Part shown: piece after piece, positions 46,501-54,396 of the stretch
Numbering within the stretch: position 1 is the first letter of the stretch
Layout of the letters: each line of letters opens with the position of its first letter
Assembly (NCBI GenBank): GCA_012730045.1
Contig: JAAYBR010000031.1
Span: 1-64,000 of the forward strand
DNA: 64,000 nucleotides
Source of the DNA: Candidatus Hydrogenedentota bacterium
GTDB lineage: Bacteria > Hydrogenedentota > Hydrogenedentia > Hydrogenedentales > CAITNO01
Direction of reading: 5' to 3'
Translations under genes and position numbers: made by a program
The notes under the pieces: model-generated
The model's database searches: none
Seen by the model: the letters and a program-made list of their open reading frames with translations, nothing else
What the model was told of the DNA's origin: nothing

Positions 46501-46930
46501 CCGGAAGGCCGTCGTCGTCGAGGAGCACCCCGGCGACCCGCTCAAGCGCGCCCTCCCAGTAGGGCGTGCTGGTCTCATCAAAACGGTAGGGAGACCCGCC
46601 GGAGAGGGGATAGGCCACATGGAACAGGTGGTCGTTAAGGGGAATCCCGGCAGTGGACGCACGGAACGGAACCGGCAGCGCCGAAGCGACGCTGTCCACA
46701 GGGGTTTTCAACGTGAAGACGCCCTCCGCCATGGGGGAAACGGGGGAGACCTCCGTCAGGGCCTTGTCCCGGGGGACCAACGCGTCAAGGACTGCGGCGA
46801 ACGGGTCCGTCGGGGGGGCCTGGTCCGCGGCGGGGCCGGCCTGTGTCTTTGCGGGGGGAAGGGCCGCAACCGCCACGATCATCGCGGCGACCACAGCAAC
46901 GGCCAGCGCCCGAAATGGTTTTTTCATCAT
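43547..46930 (-). CDS. giant surface protein with InlB-like and IPT domains and CFI-box C-terminus
   Basis: 1127 residues. Signal peptide MMKKPFRALAVAVVAAMIVA; AGGAGAG precedes the first ATG. Residues 460-535 match a divergent InlB B-repeat (RYVLTVSPASGG ... FAGWTGDLDGVQDNPATLLM). Residues 540-625 are an IPT/TIG fold (DIVSITPSEAWLFGGVTARI). A conserved block (RHVTDASGRNLTAF ... TGKGSRKGGNVLTL ... FRTPKSKKTGIVDVVVYL, each partly quoted) follows. Near 1016 the motif GGPCFIATAAYGTPM is the CFI-box, with its helical tail, a final transmembrane helix and an Arg-rich end (WRRRRAG). Established knowledge: CFI-box proteins carry a C-terminal sorting/anchor-like region of unknown processing. Full-length paralogue of the gene upstream. 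Confidence 0.8.
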   Translation of the reverse strand: MMKKPFRALAVAVVAAMIVAVAALPPAKTQAGPAADQAPPTDPFAAVLDALVPRDKALTEVSPVSPMAEGVFTLKTPVDSVASALPVPFRASTAGIPLNDHLFHVAYPLSGGSPYRFDETSTPYWEGALERVAGVLLDDDGLPVYEDPDGAGPRQPQGVSFLLPPDYCAFLDLRGFVNTAAEGVTNWALDTLAVSRSVYGLAETAGGVNVFYDLKNTLETQLFFTVSVQGGTVDADDNALPDDLYDAVGPGELWHSGSETGMQDTEGFALLRDAAVVRLDLTDPDTAGSTFLVAPRPDLLVELPTAARLAAADVVEEGEEVLAVVAACDDPAGLLDEAGGDAGADARIAWAEAQLAVLGGAPLSFPAVGITLLARSGAEIRVLDDISPLAVTVTWLAGEYPEELDLDALRIGELSVSLANGRFQDVAESDPAMAPGTPTVDGATGALRADLSRFSVFVPVEAPRYVLTVSPASGGRVSALPEAPEGGHVHGTEVTLAATADTGFQFAGWTGDLDGVQDNPATLLMDGDKTVGALFEDVRTLDIVSITPSEAWLFGGVTARIEGVKFTPTTTFSIGGQAVRAVNLSPDGTSVEVLVPPSADRSANAAVTAAVTARDGAVSAPTPVSFLYRRHVTDASGRNLTAFILSDPAAENTVKLTAGGGSLEKVVLTLPPLAAPKAPLYGLGLTRKIAAAAKAADPSIPAGQLASALIGGVAAGVAVGGSHDFSVHLYADPDASATIPPPGAGGNYYTEVTGSLLRFPRATDAAGVPAGTSLRAALSLADTGITYADVRSGLALWGISSTLNYVTGAETSAQPLDVAFQSQLLAAEVTPALSPATADTQAPESAAARLYGGNAFSLRRGAALPAEAAAAVSLVRVDGASAVTGKGSRKGGNVLTLHSPQGGLGYVDRVELRDSGADEDGAGGTADASLFIGEPGDREHYFEFRTPKSKKTGIVDVVVYLKSNPTVPAAVVPRAFEYRATTVDATFAVLALLGMAVAVVGISAGTDAGGWGLGGPCFIATAAYGTPMAAQVDTLRTVRDVYLLDNPVGTAFVDLYYHTSPAVADMVAAHPALAACVRLALAPVIVAGRLLLAFHVPSAAVLGAVLLALAVLWRRRRAGVRSRAARS

Positions 46931-47044
46931 TCCGCTCTCCTGCAAAAAGTGCCTGTGAAGGACAGCCGCCCGCCGCCATGGCCCGCAATATGTATACCGT
47001 GCGGGGACGGAACGGTTCCAAGCCGCCTCATACGGTGCCACGGC

Positions 47045-47053
47045 AGTGTAGCA
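47045..47053 (-). promoter_or_regulatory. extended -10 promoter of CFI-box giant
   Basis: Minus-strand TGCTACACT: TG-N-TACACT; start near 47038, leaving a leader of about 108 bases. Identical to the element ahead of the TlpA-LRR gene. Confidence 0.42.
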
Positions 47054-47327
47054 TATTGCCGCCCGTACGCGCCCCGCAGGGCGGTCGCGCCGGGTGCAGG
47101 CCCGGCCGGTCCTGGGCCGCCAAACCAAGCCCCCGCCTGCCCCGAGGGGCGGCCGGACGGGGACCACCGCCCAAAGACGAGGCCAACGGCACGGAGAGCA
47201 AACGGGTATGCATGCCCCGCCTGGCGTGAGGCGGACACTCCTGTGCGCCCTTTAGGCGGGCGCGGCATCGCCCCTATTCATCACCGAGCCCCCCGGCACT
47301 GGGCGGTCCCAGCGTGCCAAACAACAA

Positions 47328-47359
47328 CGCGGGCGGGAGGCGTTTGCCTCCCGCCCGCG
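47328..47359 (-). terminator. intrinsic terminator of the 1570-residue giant
   Basis: Perfect 14-bp stem (CGCGGGCGGGAGGC / GCCTCCCGCCCGCG) with a GTTT tetraloop (AAAC on the minus strand), followed on the minus strand by TTGTTGTTT. It lies 33 bases beyond the stop at 47392. Confidence 0.9.
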
Positions 47360-47391
47360 AACTTGGTTCGTGGGGGGCTGTCAGGCCCTCA

Positions 47392-50300
47392 TCATGCGGT
47401 CGCTGCGATGACCCCGCCGGCCGCCGCGGCAACGCCGAGGATGATCAGGATGATCAGCAGCCAGTTGGTCTTCGGCTTCTCGTACTCGAAGACGTCTTCC
47501 AGGGTGGCCGCCGGCGTGGTCGGGTCCGCCTTCAGGTAGATCACCATGTCCACGACGCCGGTCTTCTTGCTCTTGGGCGTCTTGAAGTCGAAGACGTACT
47601 CGCTGTCGCCCTGCTTGCTGATGAACAGTTCCTCGGTGGCGGTGCCGCCGACGGTCCTGTTGAAGCACTTGGCCGACGGCTTCAGCACGACGCGGTCCAC
47701 ATAGCCCAGACCGCCGCCCGGAGACACCAGCGTGAGCTGGGTGCCGCCCTTGCGGGTGCCCTTGCCGGTGCCGTTGACCGCCTTGCCGTCCACCTTCGCC
47801 AGGCGGATCTGCGCGGCAACCTCGTCCGGAAGCAGCGCGCCCTTGCGCAGGCTGAAGCCGTTGAGGCTGTACAGGCGGTTCTTCAGCACCTGGTCCGGCC
47901 GCGCCACATCGGCGGTGTCGGGCGTCATGGCCGCGTCCACCTCATTGGCGAGGACCTCGGACTGATAGGCCACGACCAGCGGGTCGGTGTAGGACTCGTC
48001 GTTGCTGACGTAGTTGAACTGGCTTTCGACGCCGAACCACTTGAGGCCTGTGCGGACATCGCCGTAGTTGAGCTGCGCCAGCGGCAGCGGGAACGTGAGC
48101 AGCATGCCTGACGTCGTCGGAACGCCGTCCGGATTCACGGCCGGGCCGAAGGCGATCAGGGCGTTGGCGTCCTGCAGCCAGGGGACCTGCGCCTCCACCG
48201 GCGGCGTGGTGGCCTTGCCGGCCGGGTCGGTGTACAGGTGGACGCTGAAGTCGTAACCGCCGCCGATCGTGCCCTCGCTGTCGCCGGGGGCGTCAATCAG
48301 GGCGCCGGCCAGCGAACCCGCCGGGACTGCGGCCGTGGTGGCCTTGGCCGCCGCCAGCTCCAGGCGCTGGTTGAGCACGATGCCGTACACCCGGCCCTGG
48401 GCGTCCAGCGGCGGGATGGTCAGCTCGGCCTGCGTCAGGTTGTCCACACCGACGGTCAGTCCGACGGTGTTGCCCGCAGCCGGGTTGTTCAGGATGAAGG
48501 CCGTCAGATTACGGCCCTCGGCGTCCGTGACGTAGCGCTTGTAGGTGAACGGCAGGGCGGCCGTCTCGGCGCCCTTCACGGCCACAACCTGCACCGGCAC
48601 GAGGGCGGCGGTGCTGTTGTCATCGGACGCCGGAATGAGCACGTCCACCGAGGTGCCGTCCGCAGCCGCATTCCAGGTCACGGCGGGCTTGCCGCCGACG
48701 GTGACCTGGGTGCCCAGCGTCAGGCCGGAACCGGTGAGCTTGGCCGTCACGCCGCCGAAAATCCACGCCTCGGAGGCGGAGATGCCGGACAGCGTCAGCG
48801 GCACCACCGCGATGGGCGTGAACACGGCACCAACGACCTTGTCGGCGTCCATCGTGAGGGCGGCGGGGTTCGCCGTCCCGGCGAGGTCCTCGGTCCATCC
48901 GGTGAACACGTAGCCGGTGTTGGCCGTCGCGGTGACGTTCACCACCGTGCCGGGCAGGTAGCCGTCGGCCGGGGCGACCAAGTCAACGGAGAGCGTGCCG
49001 CCGACCACCGTCAGCAGGCGCAGAGAGTGGCGGATCTCGCCGCCGCCCACGGCCTGGAAGGTGACGCCGATGGTCTTGTCCGACGTCATCTTGATGGTCG
49101 CGGCCAGGAACGCGGCGGCGTCCACCACGAAGTCCGGGGCCTGCGTGTTGCCGGTCCAGCCGGAGATCGCATAGCCGGCGTCCGGCGCGGCGGTGAGGCT
49201 CACCACGGAATTGACCGTGTAGGTGGCCTGCACCGGCGCGGCGGCCAGCGTGCCGTTGGACGGCGGAACCAGGGTCAGCGTGTACTGCTGGTTGGCGTCG
49301 TCATACTTCGTGTCGAGGTCGGCGGGGCCGCCCTGGACGGTGAAGGTGCTGCCGCTGACGGGGTTGCCCGCGTAGGTCAGGGAGGCGAACACGGACCCGG
49401 CGTCCGGCGCCACAAGGGCGGTCACCAGCGTGCCGGGGGCAAAGGTGCCCGCAGGCAGCACGAAGGGGTTACCGCCGATGATGAGCGTGGTGGAGGCCGG
49501 CACAAGGGTCGTCGTGCCCGTGCCCGAGCCGGAGTAGGTCAGGGTGACCACGCCGTACTGAACCGCCGTCACGATGTTGGTGAAGGTCTGTGTGTTGCTC
49601 GGGTCGGTGAGGTCCCTGATCTCAACCGTGACCGGGGCCTTGTCCGCGATTTCGAAGACCGGCGAGGTGATGTACATCTCGTTGGTCTGCGCAGGATCGT
49701 TGTCGTCAATCGCGGTCACGGAGAAGTCGCCGGTTCCGAAGCCGTAGTCAACCGCCACCTCGCGGAAATTCGCCAGCGTGTTGTTGATGTAGACCTCATA
49801 GCGGGCCTCGGCCTCAACCCTGGTCAGACCTTGGTACGCGCCCACGAGGCCGGACTTGCCGGTCGGGAACACGCCCTTGAGGATCATCGGCACCGGGGAG
49901 TTCGACGGGATCTCTGTGGGGTCGCTCTCGGTCAGGACCGTGTTGCGCAGGAAGGCCGCGCCGATGGTCTTGTTGCCGTCCATCACGAGGGCGGCCGGGT
50001 TCGGCTGGCCCGCCAGGGCGCCGGTCCATTCGTCAAACCGGAAACCCGCATTCCCCGTCGCGGTGACGGTGACGGTCGTGTTCTCAACGTAGCCGCCCGC
50101 AGGCTGCACCGGATCAAGGGCAATCGCGCCGTTGACCAGCGGGTCAACCGCCACGGTATACCTCACCACCGGTGCGAAGACCGCGCCGATGGACTTGTTG
50201 GCATCCACAAGCAGGGAGGCCGGATTGTCAGTCACGCCGGCCAGGTCGCCGGTCCAGCCGACAAAGTCATAGTCCGCATCCGGGGTGGCCGTCACGGTGA

Positions 50301-52104
50301 CCGTGGTGCCCTCGGGATACTGCGCGAGGTTCGGGTCCAGGGCGACGGTGCCGCCGATGGACGGATTCACGGTGACGGTGTAGTTCACGACCGAGATCGG
50401 GCTGAAGTTGGCGACGACCGCCTTGTCGGCGTCCATCACGACATTGACCGGATTGACCGTGCCCGACGCGGCGCCGGACCAGAAGTCAAACTTGCTGCCG
50501 ACGCCAGGCGTGGCGGTCAGTTCCACGGTCGTGCCCGCCAGATACCCCAGCGGATCCGGAGTCGGGGCAATCGAGCCGTCCCCCACCACCGAGGTGGCCA
50601 GCTGATAGCGCGGGGTCAGCAGAACAAACGCGGAGAACTGGTTTACGGTGGCGGTATACATGGCCGCGCCGGTGTCCACCACCGGGGCCGCATCGGCCAC
50701 ATGCCAGTCGGCCGGGTCGCCATTGGTCAGCACGCCGCCGGCGAGCACCGTGGGCACGCCCGCAACAATAAGATTCGGAACTGCCGAAGGGCTGATGTCG
50801 CCCGTCATGACCGAGATGGTGGCCGCCAGCGGCGCGATGTTCGTAAGGAGACTGTAGTTCTCGCCGGCCTTAACCGGCACGACGCCGTTGTCGACCAGCA
50901 GGACGATGTCCACCACGGGGGCGTCTTCGGGGTCGCCCTTGGCCGCAAGCTCGGCCCACGCCGTCCGCGCCGCCTCGCTGTCATCACCGTCCACGCTGTC
51001 CACGACGGCGGCAAGGCTGTCGGCCACCGACACCATCGCCAGCACCTGGACGGCCCCGGGATCCACCACGCCGGCAGTCTTCAGGGCGTCTGTGGTCGGC
51101 AGGGTGACGACCACGCCGCCCCCGGGATTCAGGACCACTGTGTCGGAAAGACCCTTGGCCGCATCGGCCAGGTCCAGGCTGGCAACCAGCACGTCGCGGA
51201 CGCCGCCGCCAATGCCCGTGCTGTTGTTGGCCAGCCACAGGGTGCGGCTGCCAACGATGCCCAGATCGTCGGGGATGGCGTTAAAGTCGGCGTCGGCGTC
51301 GTCGCGGACGTCAATGGTCAGTTCGAGCGCATCCGCCTCTTCACTGCGTGCGTCGAAAAAGAGATGCGCGTCCTCAGAACCCGGCACGCCGCCGATGACC
51401 AAGTCCGGATAGCGGGAATCAAAGGGCTGCACCGGGTACTGGGGGGCCGCATCAGCGTACAGGCCGTAGATGCTCTCGGACACCGCCAAGGCGTTCAGTG
51501 TGTAGACAGCGGTCGCCGCAACCGCAGGATTCTCAACCCGCGCGTAGAGGTCAAGGGACTCGTTGTATGCGGGGGGGGCAAGCACCGACGCCCCTTGAGG
51601 GTAACGGTTGTAGCCGTCCACCGGTGCCGGACCGTCAGGATCCGTGATCTCAGGATCACCGCCCGAAAGCAGCCTTACCCCCAGGACATCCGCGAGAGGA
51701 CCTGTCCAGAAAGGATAGACTGTCGTGATGTCCGGAACATCGTCCGAAGGGGCGCTTGGATCGCACTCCCCGAAGGCTCCATCCAGGACGTAGAAGACGT
51801 TGTCCTCAACGGTACCGCCGGGAGCCAAGGCGGAAATATTGGCCACCGGGATCTGCGGGGGCACCGCATTCGTGGTGGTCGTGACGATTTGAACCCCATC
51901 CAGATCGGACTGCGGCGTGATCGTCGTGATGGCCTTCTCGCCGCCGACAATCATGTCGAGCAGTCCGGCCATGTCCACCCTCCCCTCGCTGTCCGCGGCG
52001 CGGGAAGTGGCCGCGTCATGCGCGGGCACAAACCCGACCATGAACGCGAACGCGACCAGCACGGCGACGCCAGCCGTCAACGTCAGTTTTTTCGCGGTCC
52101 CCAT
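47392..52104 (-). CDS. giant surface protein with InlB-like repeats and IPT domain
   Basis: 1570 residues; signal peptide MGTAKKLTLTAGVAVLVAFAF. The ATG at 52104 is 7 bases from AAGGAG; the ATG two codons upstream is too close. InlB-like repeats occur near 498-570, 575-645, 645-720, 938-1025 and 1028-1105 (core FxGWTGxLAG ... NPAxLxMDADK). An IPT domain follows at about 1105-1190 (ISASEAWIFGGVTAKLTG). The C-terminal block RYVTDAEGRNLTAF, GKGTRKGGTQLTL, DFKTPKSKKTGVVDMVI matches the next gene downstream. It ends in a transmembrane helix (NWLLIILIILGVAAAAGGVI) and lacks the CFI-box. Likely anchored cell-surface protein. Driven by a consensus promoter with a 200-base leader. Confidence 0.82.
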   Translation of the reverse strand: MGTAKKLTLTAGVAVLVAFAFMVGFVPAHDAATSRAADSEGRVDMAGLLDMIVGGEKAITTITPQSDLDGVQIVTTTTNAVPPQIPVANISALAPGGTVEDNVFYVLDGAFGECDPSAPSDDVPDITTVYPFWTGPLADVLGVRLLSGGDPEITDPDGPAPVDGYNRYPQGASVLAPPAYNESLDLYARVENPAVAATAVYTLNALAVSESIYGLYADAAPQYPVQPFDSRYPDLVIGGVPGSEDAHLFFDARSEEADALELTIDVRDDADADFNAIPDDLGIVGSRTLWLANNSTGIGGGVRDVLVASLDLADAAKGLSDTVVLNPGGGVVVTLPTTDALKTAGVVDPGAVQVLAMVSVADSLAAVVDSVDGDDSEAARTAWAELAAKGDPEDAPVVDIVLLVDNGVVPVKAGENYSLLTNIAPLAATISVMTGDISPSAVPNLIVAGVPTVLAGGVLTNGDPADWHVADAAPVVDTGAAMYTATVNQFSAFVLLTPRYQLATSVVGDGSIAPTPDPLGYLAGTTVELTATPGVGSKFDFWSGAASGTVNPVNVVMDADKAVVANFSPISVVNYTVTVNPSIGGTVALDPNLAQYPEGTTVTVTATPDADYDFVGWTGDLAGVTDNPASLLVDANKSIGAVFAPVVRYTVAVDPLVNGAIALDPVQPAGGYVENTTVTVTATGNAGFRFDEWTGALAGQPNPAALVMDGNKTIGAAFLRNTVLTESDPTEIPSNSPVPMILKGVFPTGKSGLVGAYQGLTRVEAEARYEVYINNTLANFREVAVDYGFGTGDFSVTAIDDNDPAQTNEMYITSPVFEIADKAPVTVEIRDLTDPSNTQTFTNIVTAVQYGVVTLTYSGSGTGTTTLVPASTTLIIGGNPFVLPAGTFAPGTLVTALVAPDAGSVFASLTYAGNPVSGSTFTVQGGPADLDTKYDDANQQYTLTLVPPSNGTLAAAPVQATYTVNSVVSLTAAPDAGYAISGWTGNTQAPDFVVDAAAFLAATIKMTSDKTIGVTFQAVGGGEIRHSLRLLTVVGGTLSVDLVAPADGYLPGTVVNVTATANTGYVFTGWTEDLAGTANPAALTMDADKVVGAVFTPIAVVPLTLSGISASEAWIFGGVTAKLTGSGLTLGTQVTVGGKPAVTWNAAADGTSVDVLIPASDDNSTAALVPVQVVAVKGAETAALPFTYKRYVTDAEGRNLTAFILNNPAAGNTVGLTVGVDNLTQAELTIPPLDAQGRVYGIVLNQRLELAAAKATTAAVPAGSLAGALIDAPGDSEGTIGGGYDFSVHLYTDPAGKATTPPVEAQVPWLQDANALIAFGPAVNPDGVPTTSGMLLTFPLPLAQLNYGDVRTGLKWFGVESQFNYVSNDESYTDPLVVAYQSEVLANEVDAAMTPDTADVARPDQVLKNRLYSLNGFSLRKGALLPDEVAAQIRLAKVDGKAVNGTGKGTRKGGTQLTLVSPGGGLGYVDRVVLKPSAKCFNRTVGGTATEELFISKQGDSEYVFDFKTPKSKKTGVVDMVIYLKADPTTPAATLEDVFEYEKPKTNWLLIILIILGVAAAAGGVIAATA

Positions 52105-52420
52105 GTGCATTCTCCTTTTCTTCGTGTGTTGCTCGGCAACAAGATACTGCCTCTGCCCAAGTGTTTTACACCAAGGCTTATTTCCTGCCGAAAGCCTCTC
52201 CGTTCCTGTCCAGAAAAACCAAACCGTCCACTTCCCGGCGGCGGCACTGGGATACGCCCACTGCCGCGACCACCGGAAAAAACATCGTCTTCAGAGTACG
52301 GCGTATGGGTTCATTATACCTGTCCACCCCCTCCATGTCAAGACATTTCCCCCGCCCTTTTTCGCGGCGCGGAGGCCGCCAGAACCCCCTGAAAAACGCG
52401 GGGATTGAGCTGCTTGGCGC
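52105..52420. other. leader and intergenic region upstream of the giant gene
   Basis: The 5' leader of about 200 bases (52105-52306, minus strand) is AT-richer than its surroundings and contains a 6-bp stem AGGCTT/AAGCCT and a GTTGC-TCG-GCAAC dyad (52129-52141). I recognise no riboswitch class. The remaining part (52342-52420) shows nothing further. Confidence 0.5.
52313..52341 (-). promoter_or_regulatory. perfect-consensus sigma-70 promoter
   Basis: Minus strand: TTGACA (52336-52341), exactly 17 bases, TATAAT (52313-52318). All 12 consensus bases match. Transcription would start near 52306, about 200 bases ahead of the giant surface-protein ATG. Confidence 0.85.
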
Positions 52421-53239
52421 TCATTGCTTCGCTCCTGATTCACCGGGCGCCGCCGTTTCCAGCGGCGCGCGGGGTTCCGCAGTATTCGCGGTATCCGGCC
52501 GCGGCGCGACGCGCAGCCGCAGCAGCCCCGCCAGACCAACCGCCAGCATCGCGGCCGCCACAGCCTGCGAGGCAGTCAGCCCCAGCAGGGGGTGCCCGCT
52601 GTCGCCCCGGAAGAACTCCGTCACAAACCGGAGCGCGCCGTATCCCGCCAGATAGCCCAGCACCACCGTGCCCGTGCGGGGGCCGCGGCGATAGACCAGG
52701 CGCAGCACGGCGAAGACCACGAGCAGGCCGAGGGTCTCGTACAACTGCACCGGATGAACGGGCAGGGAGGATGCCGGCAGGCTTTTCGGGTAATAGACTG
52801 CGCACGGCAGGGTCGTGTGGCGTCCATAGCAGCAGCCGTTGAGAAAACAGCCTATCCGCGCGATGCCGTGGGCCAGGGCCACATAGGGCAGCGCGAGGTC
52901 GCTCACGGGGATCACGGGCGCGCCGGCGCGCCGCAGGTACAGCACCACCGCCGCCACGCCGCCGACCAGCCCGCCGAAGAACACCAGCCCGCCCTCAACC
53001 AGAAACCAGCCCCACTTCAGGTCGGCCCATTCGCCGTACTGCGCCCACCACCATGTCTTCGCGCCGAGAATCCCGCCGACAAAGGCCCACACGCCCGCCA
53101 GGGTCGTGATGGGAAAGGGGCGCTCGCGGCGGAGATTCGCCCGCACCGCCAGAATCGTGCCGACCAGAAAGGCCAGCGACATCATGACCGTGTAGGAGTG
53201 AAAAGACATGCCGCCAATATGAAACAGCACGGGGCGCAT
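52421..53239 (-). CDS. lgt: prolipoprotein diacylglyceryl transferase
   Basis: 272-residue polytopic membrane enzyme that transfers diacylglyceryl from phosphatidylglycerol to the lipobox Cys of prolipoproteins. Family signatures: GGLVFFGGLVGG, HGIARIGCFLNGCCYG (with the essential His-Gly and Arg/Asn region), HPVQLYE and RFVTEFFRGD. Six to seven hydrophobic segments are visible; the C-terminal 40 residues are a Pro/Ala-rich cytoplasmic or flexible tail. It begins 6 bases after the cohesin-like gene, so the two are co-transcribed. Confidence 0.95.
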   Translation of the reverse strand: MRPVLFHIGGMSFHSYTVMMSLAFLVGTILAVRANLRRERPFPITTLAGVWAFVGGILGAKTWWWAQYGEWADLKWGWFLVEGGLVFFGGLVGGVAAVVLYLRRAGAPVIPVSDLALPYVALAHGIARIGCFLNGCCYGRHTTLPCAVYYPKSLPASSLPVHPVQLYETLGLLVVFAVLRLVYRRGPRTGTVVLGYLAGYGALRFVTEFFRGDSGHPLLGLTASQAVAAAMLAVGLAGLLRLRVAPRPDTANTAEPRAPLETAAPGESGAKQ

Positions 53240-53245
53240 GCGGGG

Positions 53246-54286
53246 TTACTCCCCCGCCGTCGTCGGAACTCCGAAGAGTCCGAGCAGCGCCTTGGCGGCC
53301 TCCGCCACGGAACGCCGGGAGGCGCGGTAGCCTTCCACGCCGGGGGAAAGCTCGCTTTCACAGCCGCCCCCGACCGGCCGGGCCTTCACCCGGTACACCC
53401 TCGTTCCGGGGACAAACCGCCCGTTGCAGAAAAGAATCGGCCCCCGGGTCACCTCCGGGGCGGGGGCGGTGATGTCCACAAACAACGCGGCCTCCGTCCA
53501 CCCCCCGCCCAGGGCGGTCATCGTGTCCGGCGCGGCCGGATCGGCCCGCAGCACGCGGTACTCCATGCCGGACACGCCCGTCCAGGAAAGCTCAACCTCG
53601 TCCTCCCGGTCGCTGCTCGCCGTCAGGCCCTCCGGGGCGGCGCCCCGCGCACAGCCCAGGGCAATAACCCCTCCGGCGGCGTCGGTGTCCAGCGCCGTCC
53701 CGTCGGCCGAGGAGGCGGAGGACCGGAGCAGGCGCCCCGAGTGGGGCAGCGGGTCCGCCGCGTCCAGGGCGCGCAGGGCAATCGTGTCGTTCAGGAAATT
53801 GGCCTCCAGCACGCGGAAGCCCAGGGTGAACACCCGCCCCTCCGGGAGCGGCGCGTCATTAAGGCCGGTGACGACAACGCCCGCGGCGGCCAGGCCGGGG
53901 GCGTCCGACAACTCCGGAAAATGCTCCACCTCCACCACCTTCCCCGCCGCGAGCACGGCCTCCGCCGGGAGCGCGCTGGAAGACGCCGCAATGACCTCCC
54001 CCTTCTCGTCGCGGACGGGCTCGCCGTCCGCCCCGCGCTGAATTACCTCGAAGCACGCCTCCGCCGGCGCCAGCCGGGCCATGTCATAAGCGACAAAAAA
54101 CACCACGGTCGCCGGCGCCGTGTCGCCGTATTCCAGGTCCACGCCAACCTCGACGAGGTCCCCCACGTTGGCATCCAGGTTCGCGGGCAGCCGCAGAACC
54201 ACCTGGGCCTCCGCGGAGAAGGCCCCAAAAACCGCCGCCAACACCGCCAGCGCGGCGGCCGCCCAACCCTTTCCCTGCGTGATCAT
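53246..54286 (-). CDS. secreted cohesin-like domain protein
   Basis: 346 residues. Signal peptide MITQGKGWAAAALAVLAAVFGAFSAEA (partly quoted). Residues 28-200 resemble a cohesin-type beta-sandwich: VVLRLPANLDANVGDLVEVGV, then FFVAYDMARLAP and VFTLGFRVL. Residues about 225-320 look like a fibronectin type III-like repeat (GLTASSDREDEVELSWTGV ... YRVKARP). No transmembrane anchor or lipobox. GGAGGA precedes the ATG. It is the first gene of a unit with lgt and is transcribed divergently from the kinase gene. Cohesins bind dockerin partners in some systems; function here is not known. Confidence 0.62.
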   Translation of the reverse strand: MITQGKGWAAAALAVLAAVFGAFSAEAQVVLRLPANLDANVGDLVEVGVDLEYGDTAPATVVFFVAYDMARLAPAEACFEVIQRGADGEPVRDEKGEVIAASSSALPAEAVLAAGKVVEVEHFPELSDAPGLAAAGVVVTGLNDAPLPEGRVFTLGFRVLEANFLNDTIALRALDAADPLPHSGRLLRSSASSADGTALDTDAAGGVIALGCARGAAPEGLTASSDREDEVELSWTGVSGMEYRVLRADPAAPDTMTALGGGWTEAALFVDITAPAPEVTRGPILFCNGRFVPGTRVYRVKARPVGGGCESELSPGVEGYRASRRSVAEAAKALLGLFGVPTTAGE

Positions 54287-54325
54287 CCGTGTCCTCCGTG
54301 GGTTGCGGGCGCAATGCCCCGCGCC

Positions 54326-54354
54326 ACTATATCGGCGCGCCGCGCGGGAATCAA
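54326..54354 (-). promoter_or_regulatory. promoter of cohesin-like/lgt unit
   Basis: Minus strand: TTGATT (54349-54354), 17 bases, TATAGT (54326-54331). Start near 54319, leaving a leader of about 33 bases. It lies in the 110-bp gap shared with the divergent kinase gene. Confidence 0.62.
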
Positions 54355-54396
54355 GCGGGTTGTTTCCCGGCCCGCGCCCGCGCTACGCTCTTGCCC

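Larger units (their letters stand above)
46931..47391. other. 461-bp intergenic region between the two giants
   Basis: It holds the terminator of the upstream giant (47328-47359), an extended -10 promoter for the downstream one (47045-47053), and otherwise GC-rich sequence with several small inverted repeats around 47100-47160 and 47230-47300. No gene is seen. Confidence 0.6.

Noticed and set aside
48238-52392. A 1384-codon plus-strand frame opposite the giant surface protein
   Set aside because: Arg/Gly/His-rich composition and no motif; the minus strand carries signal peptide, repeats and anchor.
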